From Acidobacteriota bacterium (GTDB lineage: Bacteria > Acidobacteriota > Vicinamibacteria > Vicinamibacterales > SCN-69-37): 20,463 bases of DNA. Position 1 is the first letter of the stretch. Each line of letters opens with the position of its first letter. Shown here one piece after another: positions 1-8,187 of this stretch. The translations under genes were made by a program, and so were the position numbers. The stretch spans positions 1 to 20,463 of the forward strand of contig JAKALV010000029.1 in assembly GCA_021824055.1 (NCBI GenBank), given 5' to 3'. The notes below the pieces were generated by a model. It saw nothing but the letters and a program-made list of their open reading frames with translations. It ran no database searches and was not told the origin of the DNA.

Positions 1-122
1 ACGCGTCGGCGGCCCTCACCCGCGCGGAAACCGCCCAGCGCGAGGGCGACTGGGCCAGGTACGGCGAGGAACTGAAGCTCTTGCGCGAACTCCTCGACCG
101 GATGAACGCCATCAAGAAGTAG
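1..122 (+). CDS. UPF0182 family membrane protein, C-terminal end only
   Basis: The window opens inside a plus-strand reading frame (codons start at base 3) that ends at TAG 120-122. Only 39 residues are visible. The tail, with the segment AQREGDWARYGEELKLLREL, matches the characteristic C-terminus of UPF0182/COG1615 proteins, which end in an amphipathic helix containing GDWxxYGE. Family members are large multi-pass inner-membrane proteins of unknown function. Everything upstream lies outside the window, so nothing can be said about its promoter or partners. The stop codon sits inside a palindromic hairpin (119-146) shared with the convergent decarboxylase gene. The assignment rests on the short C-terminal motif alone. 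Confidence 0.72.
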   Translation, partial: ASAALTRAETAQREGDWARYGEELKLLRELLDRMNAIKK

Positions 123-146
123 GGCCACGCTAAAGCTTGGCCCTAC
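119..146. terminator. Palindromic bidirectional terminator or REP-like element
   Basis: GTAGGGCCA (119-127) is perfectly complementary to TGGCCCTAC (138-146). Inside the loop, GCT (129-131) can also pair with AGC (134-136), leaving one C/T mismatch, so almost the whole 28 bases is palindromic. It lies between two convergent genes and contains the UPF0182 stop codon. There is no strong T-tract on either strand, so factor-independent termination is uncertain. The TAGGGC ends recur at 5112-5122, which hints at a dispersed palindromic repeat. Confidence 0.55.
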
Positions 147-157
147 GATCCGCGCGC

Positions 158-1582
158 CTACAAGCGATCAAGCACCCCCAAGATCGCCGCGGCCGACCGG
201 TCGATGTCCTCGGCGGTCGTCGACCAGTTGCTGACCGCCACGCGCATCGCCGCCATGTCGTGCCACGTGGTTCCGCCCAGCCAGCACGTACCGTCCTCCT
301 GCACGCCGGCGATCACGGCGCGCGTCAACTGGTCGGCGTCGCGGCCGGGCGCGTCAAAGCGTACCAGCACCTGATTCAGGACCACGTCATTCAGGATGCG
401 CACGTGAGGGTGCCGCTGCAATTGATCCGCGATGCGGGCCGCGTGACGGCAGCAACGCTCGATCATCTCGCCCACGCCGGCCGTGCCCAGCGACCGCAGC
501 GCCGCGTAGATCGGCACGGCGCGCCCGCGGCGGGACTCTTCCGGCACGAACTCGTGCGGATCCCGCTCCACCGCGGTGGCCTGAATGTAGGCCGCCGAAA
601 GCGCCATCGCGCCGCGATGCGCGTCCGGATGCGCGCAGAAAACCAGGCCGCTGTCGTACGGCACGTTCAGCCACTTGTGCGCGTCGGTCGCAATCGAGTC
701 CGCGCGCGCAATCCCGGAGACCAGATGCGCCCGCGCCGGTGACGCCGCCGCCCACAGGCCGAACGCGCCATCAACGTGCAGCCACACGGGTCTACCCTGT
801 GCTCCCTGCCACCCTTGCGCCGCCTGTCCGGCCCGCGCCTCGTCCACGGCCTGCGCAACTTCTGAGATGGGATCAAACGCGCCGGTGTTGACGTTACCGG
901 CCTGCGCGCACACGATCGTCGGCCCGGTGGTGGCGGCCAGAACCTCGCGTAGTGTGTCGGCGCGCATACGACCCTGGCCATCGGTTGGCACCCGTGTCGC
1001 CGTGGCCGCGCCAAAGCCGAGTAACCTGAGCGCCATGAAGATCGTGTAGTGCGATTCATCCGATGTCACGACGGTCACGGATGGCGCGCCGGCGAGGCCG
1101 CGCGCTTCGACATCCCAGCCCGCCTGCTGCAACACGTGATGACGCGCGGCCGCCAACGCCGTGAAGTTGGCCATCTGGCAACCCGTGACGAACCCCACCG
1201 TCATCGTCTCGGGCAGCGACGCCAGTTCGCGCAGCCACCCGGCGGTGATGTCTTCGACGACCGACACGAGCGGAGACAGCGCGAAGATGCCGGCATTCTG
1301 ATCCCAGGCCGAGACGAGCCAATCCGCGGCCACCGCCGCCGGCAGGCTGCCGCCGACGACGAACCCGAAGTAGCGCGGGCCGGCGGAGGCGACCGTGCCG
1401 CCCGCGGCCGCCTCGGCCAGCCGGTCGATGATGGCCATCGGTGACTCGCCAGCGGCGCCGAGCGGTCCACCAAGCGCCGCGCGCAGCTCCGCGCTCGTCA
1501 ACGTCGCCTTGACGGGCCGTTCCGCGATGCCTTCGAGATAGCGCTGCGCGTGCTCCGACGCGCGATCCAGCAAGCTCTTCAT
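158..1582 (-). CDS. Pyridoxal-phosphate-dependent decarboxylase (group II / AADC family)
   Basis: This 474-residue protein has the fold type I PLP decarboxylase pattern (Pfam PF00282). Visible hallmarks are H178 in SDESHYT (expected to stack on the cofactor ring), D271 in HVDGAFG (pairs with the pyridine nitrogen) and the Schiff-base lysine K303 in DAHKWLNVPYDSG. The length is normal for aromatic-amino-acid or glutamate decarboxylase-like enzymes. The segment GFVTGCQMAN occupies the phosphate-binding position that usually reads TSGGTEAN, so substrate cannot be read from motifs and could be an aromatic or acidic amino acid. It is probably cytoplasmic. It lies directly downstream of the MBL-fold gene on the same strand, joined by an 8-bp tandem repeat whose last unit supplies the ATG. 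The family is certain; the substrate is unknown. Confidence 0.9.
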   Translation of the reverse strand: MKSLLDRASEHAQRYLEGIAERPVKATLTSAELRAALGGPLGAAGESPMAIIDRLAEAAAGGTVASAGPRYFGFVVGGSLPAAVAADWLVSAWDQNAGIFALSPLVSVVEDITAGWLRELASLPETMTVGFVTGCQMANFTALAAARHHVLQQAGWDVEARGLAGAPSVTVVTSDESHYTIFMALRLLGFGAATATRVPTDGQGRMRADTLREVLAATTGPTIVCAQAGNVNTGAFDPISEVAQAVDEARAGQAAQGWQGAQGRPVWLHVDGAFGLWAAASPARAHLVSGIARADSIATDAHKWLNVPYDSGLVFCAHPDAHRGAMALSAAYIQATAVERDPHEFVPEESRRGRAVPIYAALRSLGTAGVGEMIERCCRHAARIADQLQRHPHVRILNDVVLNQVLVRFDAPGRDADQLTRAVIAGVQEDGTCWLGGTTWHDMAAMRVAVSNWSTTAEDIDRSAAAILGVLDRL

Positions 1583-1639
1583 TGCCTCATTGCCTCATTG
1601 CCCCACTGCCCCACTGCCTCATTGCCTCATTGCCTCACT
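1580..1639 (-). repeat. 8-bp tandem repeat carrying overlapping start/stop codons
   Basis: About 7.5 copies of an octamer run without interruption. On the minus strand the unit reads AGGCAATG, with variants AGGCAGTG, GGGCAGTG and GGGCAATG in the middle. The array contains the stop codon of the MBL-fold gene (TGA, 1629-1627) and the ATG of the PLP decarboxylase (1582-1580). Most units create an ATGA start/stop overlap, giving a chain of tiny reading frames of 3, 11 and 3 codons that links one gene to the next. Each unit also carries an AGG or GGG that could act as a weak ribosome-binding site. Confidence 0.9.
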
Positions 1640-2547
1640 TCTTTCTTGCGCCAATACCGCGCCAGCCCCGACCACGAGAAATCGAATCGGCCCGCCCGCG
1701 CGTAGGCTTCCGCTTCCGCGCGACTGGTCAGCCGCGCCAGCTCGTCGGTGATCGACTCCATGAACGCGGCGGCGCGTTGCTCGTCGGTGCCGTCCGTGGA
1801 CAGCGACGCGTGGACGCGCGCGCTCCAATCGTCGATGCGTTTCCAGAGGTCCTGGAAGTGTACACGCGGGGCCGTCTGCGGGCCGAAGTGCGTCAGGAAC
1901 AGCACGTCGGGATTCCAGTCGAGAATCGTTTGCGTGCTCTCGCGCCAGGCCTCGAGGTCGATGTCGGGCGGCGGCGTCGGCGGCAGCACCACGCGGCCGC
2001 TGGGCCGGCAGATCCCGGCCGTGTCGCCGACGAAGGCGATCCCGGCGGCGGGCAGGTAGTAGCTCACGTGGTGCCATGCATGCCCGGGCGTCCAGGCGAT
2101 GTGCACCTCGTGCCCCGCGACGGTCGTTCGCGCGCGCTCGCCGACGGCATCGACGTTGGCGGCCGGCACGGGCAGGATCTCGCCCCACAGCCGTTCCATG
2201 TCCGCGCCGTAGAGGCGCGTGGCGCTGGCGAGCAATTTCGACGGATCGATCAGATGCGGCGCGCCTCGCTCGTGGACGATCACGCGCGCCGTCGGGCATT
2301 CCTTCAGCAGCGTACCGGTCGCGGCGGCGTGGTCCAGGTGGATGTGCGTCAGCAGGATCCAGCGAATGTCCGCGGTCGCAAATCCGCGGGCGGACAGCGC
2401 CGATCTCAACACCGGCAGCGACGTGGTCGGCCCGGGATCAATCAGGCCGACCCCCGAAGCGCCGTGCAGCAGGCCCGTGGCGATGATGCCGGGTTGGCCG
2501 ACGAAGTTCAGGTCGAAGAAGTCGAGGCCGGGCGCAAGCGGAGTCAT
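1627..2547 (-). CDS. MBL-fold metallo-hydrolase
   Basis: This 306-residue protein belongs to the metallo-beta-lactamase superfamily. All metal ligands are visible: THIHLDH (H68, H70, D72, H73), H156 in TPGHAWHH, D175 in GDTAG and H220 in THFGP. This is the dinuclear zinc or iron site of glyoxalase II-like and lactonase-like hydrolases. No signal peptide is evident, so it is probably cytoplasmic. A C-terminal helical region (about 230-306) follows the core, as in a broad group of uncharacterised MBL proteins. The substrate is unknown. It is first in a two-gene unit with the PLP decarboxylase, and is divergent from the thioredoxin-like gene with about 35 bp between the two chosen starts. The last residues, EVRQ, are encoded in or beside the octamer repeat. 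Confidence 0.9.
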   Translation of the reverse strand: MTPLAPGLDFFDLNFVGQPGIIATGLLHGASGVGLIDPGPTTSLPVLRSALSARGFATADIRWILLTHIHLDHAAATGTLLKECPTARVIVHERGAPHLIDPSKLLASATRLYGADMERLWGEILPVPAANVDAVGERARTTVAGHEVHIAWTPGHAWHHVSYYLPAAGIAFVGDTAGICRPSGRVVLPPTPPPDIDLEAWRESTQTILDWNPDVLFLTHFGPQTAPRVHFQDLWKRIDDWSARVHASLSTDGTDEQRAAAFMESITDELARLTSRAEAEAYARAGRFDFSWSGLARYWRKKEVRQ

Positions 2548-2553
2548 TCAAAG

Positions 2554-2559
2554 ATCTTA
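2554..2559 (-). promoter_or_regulatory. Candidate -10 element for the MBL-fold gene
   Basis: On the minus strand TAAGAT ends 6 nt before the ATG at 2547. At that spacing transcription would begin at or next to the start codon, giving a leaderless or very short leader. No convincing -35 hexamer is visible. Confidence 0.4.
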
Positions 2560-2570
2560 TCCATGGCGAG

Positions 2571-2576
2571 TATGCT
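2571..2576 (+). promoter_or_regulatory. Candidate -10 element for the thioredoxin-like/clpS unit
   Basis: TATGCT ends exactly 6 nt before ATG 2583, the same spacing seen upstream of clpA and the LytS-type kinase. This favours ATG 2583 over the in-frame GTG 2577 as the translation start and suggests a leaderless mRNA. No clear -35 element is visible. Confidence 0.4.
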
Positions 2577-2582
2577 GTGACC

Positions 2583-3167
2583 ATGGTGACCATGCTGCTC
2601 ACGCTGTTTCTGGCTGCGGGACCGCAGGCGCCGGCTCAGGCGGTCGCGCTGTTCGATCAGGGCTTGCCGTGGACCGAGTATCTGGCGGGCGCGCAACAGC
2701 AGCGCGTGCTCTGGGTCCGCAACGCCGGCCGCGACGTGCCCGCGGCGCTCGTCGATCGTCTTCGCAAGGTGGGCGCCGGCCTGCGGCTGCTCGTGGTGGC
2801 CGAGGACTGGTGCTCCGACTCGGTCAACAGCGTGCCCTACCTCGGCACGCTGTCGGCGAAGGCGGGCGTGGACATGCGCGTGATCAACTCGCAGGTGGGC
2901 AAGCCGATCATGGAGGCGCATCGCACGCCGGACGGCCGCGCCGCCACGCCGACGGTGATTCTGATCCGTGACGGCAAGGAAGCCGGCGCGTGGGTGGAGC
3001 GGCCCGCGGCGCTGCAGACGTGGTTCCTCGACATGGCCGACAAGATCGACAGCGCCGAGCGCCAGCAGCGCAAGATGAACTGGTACGACTGGAACCGCGG
3101 CGACGATGCCCTGCGCGAGATTGTCGCGCTGGCCGAACAGGGCGCGAAAGGCCCAGCACCAAAGTGA
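2583..3167 (+). CDS. Thioredoxin-fold protein, probably exported
   Basis: This protein of about 194 residues has a thioredoxin-like fold resembling Pfam Thioredoxin_9. The active-site segment is AEDWCSDSVNSVP, followed by a cis-proline loop ATPTV about 45 residues later. It has a single active-site cysteine (WCSDS, not CxxC), which is usual for this subgroup and makes a classical disulfide reductase role unlikely. The N-terminus MLLTLFLAAGPQAPAQA looks like a short signal peptide, so the protein may act in the periplasm. Possible starts are GTG 2577, ATG 2583 and ATG 2592; I prefer 2583 because of the -10 spacing. The stop codon overlaps the clpS GTG by 4 nt (GTGA), so the two are likely translated together. 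Its biochemical role is unknown. Confidence 0.8.
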   Translation: MVTMLLTLFLAAGPQAPAQAVALFDQGLPWTEYLAGAQQQRVLWVRNAGRDVPAALVDRLRKVGAGLRLLVVAEDWCSDSVNSVPYLGTLSAKAGVDMRVINSQVGKPIMEAHRTPDGRAATPTVILIRDGKEAGAWVERPAALQTWFLDMADKIDSAERQQRKMNWYDWNRGDDALREIVALAEQGAKGPAPK

Positions 3168-3481
3168 GCAACCCCGAGCATCACACCGGCGGCGCAGTCA
3201 AAGAGCGCGTGACGCCGAAGAAGCAGGAACCCGAGCTCTACAAGGTCCTGCTGCTGAATGACGACTACTCCACGATGGACTTCGTGATCCACGTGCTCGA
3301 GTCGGTGTTTCAGAAGTCACCGGCCGAGGCGTATCGCATCATGCTGCAGGTGCACACGCAGGGCCGGGGGCTCGCGGGCGTGTATCCGTGGGAAGTCGCG
3401 GAAACCAAGGTGCAAACCGTCACCGACATGGCGAAGGACAACGGCTTTCCGCTGCGGGCGGTCGTTGAGGGGAATGCGTAG
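3164..3481 (+). CDS. clpS: ClpS, N-end-rule adaptor for ClpA
   Basis: This 105-residue protein binds N-degrons (leucine, phenylalanine, tyrosine or tryptophan at the N-terminus) and delivers them to ClpAP. It aligns well with E. coli ClpS: LLLNDDYSTMDFVIHVL carries the N-degron-binding N32 and D33, M60 is at the gatekeeper position, and H64 in VHTQG and the VAETKV segment are conserved. The first 20 residues are the flexible tail that enters the ClpA pore. The start is GTG 3164, overlapping the upstream TGA; the longer in-frame extension to 2990 is only the thioredoxin gene read in another frame. Its usual neighbour clpA is on the same strand but 1.66 kb downstream, beyond an inverted nucleotidase gene. 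Confidence 0.95.
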   Translation: MSNPEHHTGGAVKERVTPKKQEPELYKVLLLNDDYSTMDFVIHVLESVFQKSPAEAYRIMLQVHTQGRGLAGVYPWEVAETKVQTVTDMAKDNGFPLRAVVEGNA

Positions 3482-3482
3482 A

Positions 3483-3587
3483 GTCCAGGGTCCAGGGTCC
3501 TGAGTCCAGGGTCCCGAGTCCTGGATCTGGGGACTCCGGACCCTGGACCCTGGACCCTGGACCCTGGACTCAGGACTCTGGACTCTG
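3483..3587. repeat. 15-unit heptamer array with inverted halves, probable bidirectional terminator
   Basis: The whole gap between clpS and the convergent nucleotidase gene is a 7-bp repeat kept in register for 15 units. The left half (3483-3524) is made of GTCCAGG and close variants. The right half (3532-3587) is made of GACCCTG and GACTCTG, in effect the reverse complement of the left. The two halves could fold into a long imperfect hairpin centred near 3530. It starts one base after the clpS TAG and ends at the nucleotidase stop codon, so it may end transcription from both sides. Confidence 0.88.
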
Positions 3588-3589
3588 GA

Positions 3590-5071
3590 CTACTTATACA
3601 CGGCTCTCAACTCATCAATGACCGCTCTTCGTACATCACGCAGATCTTCCGGATCGTGCACACCCGGGTTCGCGCGCGTGAGATACGCCAGATTCGTCTC
3701 GCCGCCCGTCAAGAGAAAATCTGAAATCCCCACGACGTAGCGCTTCGCCGGATCGAGCGGCGTGCGGTTGATGACCCACCCGCTGCTCGTGCGCACCACG
3801 CCGTCGCTGCTGTGCAGATAGCCGCCGGTGCCCTGATTGCCGAGGCCCTGGTCGAGCACTTTCGCCAGCAACGCGCCGTCGAACGTCGCGCGCACGACCT
3901 TGCCGCCGAACGGCAGCACCCGAATGATGTCGTATTCGGTCACCGGTCCCGGCGTCAGCACATCGTCAATCCGCACGGACCCGCCGTTGAAGATGCCGAC
4001 CTCGGCCTTGGCTTCGTGCTTCATGGCGTTCGCGATGATCTCGGTGAGCTTGCCGGGACGATTGCGCACGGTGGCCTCGCGGCCGTCGAGCGGCTCGGTC
4101 AGCGTCACCACCGGCGCCTCCGGCGTAAAACCATCGCGGCGGAACGCGTCGAAAGCCGTCGCGGTCCATTTCTTCACCAGCGCGTCAACGGCCGGCAGGG
4201 GCTTGATCTGACTATCGATGATCTGGAGCCGCGCGGTCACCGTGGGCCGCGTGCCTTTCGCGCCGAACGCCATTGAGACGATGGCGAGCGACCGCACGTT
4301 GGCGTCCGCCTTGATGATGGGCGTGAAGCGCGCGCCGCGGCGCAGCATCCAGTTCTCGTGTTCGTGACCGCCCAGAATCAGATCGATCTCCGGCACGGCC
4401 GCCGCCAGGTCCGCGTCCCCGCCGAGCGCCAGGTGCGTCAGCGCCACGATGGCGTCCACCTTGCCGGCCAGTTGCGCGACGGCCGCTTTCGCGCTGTCAA
4501 TAGGCGGCAGGTATTTCACCCAGGGTTTCTGATTCGCGTCGATCACGATGCCGATCAGGCCGATGCGCAGTTGGCGGCCGCCGGCCGTCACGGGCACGAT
4601 CGCCGTGGTCATCGTGTTGGCAAACGGCTGTCCCTGCGCGTCCGTCACGTTGCTGACAACGACCTTGAACTTCGACTCGGCCATGCGCGCCTTGAATGCC
4701 GCTTCGGAAATGTCGAATTCGTGATTGCCAAGCGTGGCCCACTGCAGCCCGGTGGCGTTGAGGACGTCCACCATCTGCTTGCCGGCCAGCGCCTCGCCAT
4801 TGATCCGCGCCGTGCCGAGCGCGGAGGGCGACACGTAGTCGCCGCCCAGCGTGACGAGCAGCGGCGCGTTCGTGCGCTTGAGTTGCGACACCACCGTGGC
4901 GACTCGCGCCAGCCCGCCGGACCGGCCGCCTTCAACCGCGCCGATCTCGTAGACGTCGTTGAAGTGCGCGATCGTGACGACGGCGCGCGGCGGCGCCTGA
5001 GCGCTCAGAATCAGCGAGGACGTGAGCGCGAGGCACGCAAGCAACAGAGAGGCACGGATCTTGAGGGGCAT
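3590..5071 (-). CDS. Secreted 5'-nucleotidase / 2',3'-cyclic phosphodiesterase (UshA-like)
   Basis: This 493-residue, two-domain enzyme is expected to dephosphorylate extracellular nucleotides in the periplasm. Residues 1-25 form a signal peptide (cleavage probably after SAQA). The calcineurin-like metallophosphatase domain (about 30-265) shows FNDVYE (D39), GGDY (D78), GNHEFD (N116, H117), THL (H213) and GGHEHE (H236, H238). The 5'-nucleotidase C-terminal substrate domain (about 305-493) includes FNGGSVR and the ITEYDI-like TEYDIIRVLPFGG. The first metal motif has tyrosine (Y41) where E. coli UshA has histidine (DxH); FNDVYE occurs in a recognised subgroup. It has its own -10-like site and is divergent from clpA. 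Substrate range (UMP, AMP, UDP-sugars) cannot be read from sequence. Confidence 0.9.
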   Translation of the reverse strand: MPLKIRASLLLACLALTSSLILSAQAPPRAVVTIAHFNDVYEIGAVEGGRSGGLARVATVVSQLKRTNAPLLVTLGGDYVSPSALGTARINGEALAGKQMVDVLNATGLQWATLGNHEFDISEAAFKARMAESKFKVVVSNVTDAQGQPFANTMTTAIVPVTAGGRQLRIGLIGIVIDANQKPWVKYLPPIDSAKAAVAQLAGKVDAIVALTHLALGGDADLAAAVPEIDLILGGHEHENWMLRRGARFTPIIKADANVRSLAIVSMAFGAKGTRPTVTARLQIIDSQIKPLPAVDALVKKWTATAFDAFRRDGFTPEAPVVTLTEPLDGREATVRNRPGKLTEIIANAMKHEAKAEVGIFNGGSVRIDDVLTPGPVTEYDIIRVLPFGGKVVRATFDGALLAKVLDQGLGNQGTGGYLHSSDGVVRTSSGWVINRTPLDPAKRYVVGISDFLLTGGETNLAYLTRANPGVHDPEDLRDVRRAVIDELRAVYK

Positions 5072-5080
5072 ACAGTCAGC

Positions 5081-5086
5081 ATTCTA
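5081..5086 (-). promoter_or_regulatory. Candidate -10 element for the nucleotidase gene
   Basis: On the minus strand TAGAAT ends 9 nt before the ATG at 5071. It is the same hexamer as the clpA and speA candidates, and no Shine-Dalgarno sequence lies between it and the start. It suggests a leader of at most a few bases. Confidence 0.45.
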
Positions 5087-5091
5087 GCGCC

Positions 5092-5122
5092 CCGCCGTCC
5101 CGGCGGTCAGGCCGCGCCCTAC
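5092..5122. repeat. GC hairpin plus TAGGGC-type REP-like sequence between divergent promoters
   Basis: CCGCCG (5092-5097) pairs perfectly with CGGCGG (5101-5106) around a 3-nt loop. It is followed by a GC-rich stretch ending GCGCCCTAC (5114-5122). The reverse complement of that end, GTAGGGCGC, resembles the termini of the palindrome at 119-146. It fills the space between the two facing -10 candidates, where -35 elements would be expected, so it may be an operator or a dispersed repeat. Confidence 0.4.
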
Positions 5123-5131
5123 GTACTCCGC

Positions 5132-5137
5132 TAGAAT
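5132..5137 (+). promoter_or_regulatory. Candidate -10 element for clpA-grpE
   Basis: TAGAAT ends 6 nt before the clpA ATG at 5144. The intervening TGAAGC holds no good ribosome-binding site, so a leaderless transcript is likely. No TTGACA-like -35 is visible at the right distance. Confidence 0.5.
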
Positions 5138-5143
5138 TGAAGC

Positions 5144-7420
<2,277 letters not shown>

Positions 7421-7460
7421 ATTCGGAGCGGCGGGGCTTCAACCAGGGAACATACACCAC

Positions 7461-8015
7461 ATGACTGATTTGAAAGTGACCGACCGCCGCTGGTGGACGA
7501 AAGAACCTTCCGACACGGGCGACGCCCCGGAAGAACCCAAGCTCAAACCGAGGTACGTGGAAGACCTCGAGCAGCAGCTGGCCACCAAGGACGAAGAGAT
7601 CCAGCGACTGATCAGCCAGTACCGTTCGGCCTCGTCCGAGTTCGAGGATGCGCGGGCGCGGCTGCGAAAGGAACTGTCGAAAGACGTGGAGCGCGGACGG
7701 CGATCGCTGCTCGTGTCGTTCCTCGAAGTGCTCGACAATCTCGATCGCGCGCTGGAATCGGCGGGCGACCGTTCCGATCCCGTCATTCAGGGGGTGTCGA
7801 TCGTCCGCCAGCAGTTCATCACGACGCTCGAGGGCATGGGCGTGAAGCGAGTCGACCCCATGGGCCAACCCTTCGATCCCGCGCGTCACGAAGCCGTGTC
7901 GAGCGTGCCCTCGCCCGCCGGCACGGCGCCCAACACGGTCGTTGGGGTCATTCGTCCGGGATATTTGATCAACGACGAAGTGCTGCGGCCGGCGGCCGTC
8001 GCGGTCAGCGCGTAG
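7461..8015 (+). CDS. grpE: GrpE, nucleotide exchange factor for DnaK
   Basis: This 184-residue cytoplasmic cochaperone dimerises through a long helix and releases ADP from DnaK. The N-terminus is acidic and disordered. Residues about 35-95 form the coiled-coil helix, including LLVSFLEVLDNLDRALE. The C-terminal beta domain contains the family signature: FDPARHEAV, then PNTVVGVIRPGYLINDEVLRPA. ATG 7461 is chosen because residues before it belong to the clpA frame region and a weak purine run (CAGGGA, 7444-7449) precedes it. The gene is separated from dnaK and dnaJ, at least within this window, and sits behind clpA, pairing unfoldase and chaperone functions in one likely transcript. Confidence 0.93.
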   Translation: MTDLKVTDRRWWTKEPSDTGDAPEEPKLKPRYVEDLEQQLATKDEEIQRLISQYRSASSEFEDARARLRKELSKDVERGRRSLLVSFLEVLDNLDRALESAGDRSDPVIQGVSIVRQQFITTLEGMGVKRVDPMGQPFDPARHEAVSSVPSPAGTAPNTVVGVIRPGYLINDEVLRPAAVAVSA

Positions 8016-8059
8016 ATCCGGACCCCTTGTTTTCGTCGCCGAAGGCCTTCAGCCCTGCG

Positions 8060-8173
8060 GTTACCGGCGGGCTCGCCCACGGTGATCGTGTCGCCCGACG
8101 CTGGACCTTGCCCGCCTCGAACGTCGACTCGTCGAGGATGTTGTTGGTGAGCCGGATCGGCCGCTCCGCGCTC
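8060..8173 (-). pseudogene. Decayed histidine-kinase fragment (HisKA box plus end of HATPase)
   Basis: In the gap between grpE and the hybrid kinase, the minus strand at 8173-8101 translates as ESAERPIRLTNNILDE then STFEAGKVQ. This closely matches the second HisKA helix of the intact neighbour (SERLIRLINDILDV, SKIEAGQVKL). In another frame, 8094-8060 reads GDTITVGEPAGN, resembling the HATPase end GGTITVRSEPGHG. The catalytic core between them and the phospho-accepting histidine are absent. This looks like the remnant of a second kinase after internal deletion and frameshift, on the same strand and just downstream of the operon. It has no start codon or plausible product. Confidence 0.6.
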
Positions 8174-8187
8174 TCCGGCAGGCATGG

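Noticed and set aside
1580..1639. Octamer repeat as a phase-variable on/off switch
   Set aside because: The frame would normally shift with copy number, but each unit carries its own ATGA, so changes would neither frameshift the decarboxylase nor alter the end of the MBL protein. A relay role fits better.
1582..2580. 332-codon plus-strand frame opposite the MBL-fold gene
   Set aside because: Its start lies in the octamer repeat (giving repeated PHCLIA residues) and the rest is antisense to a complete metallo-hydrolase.
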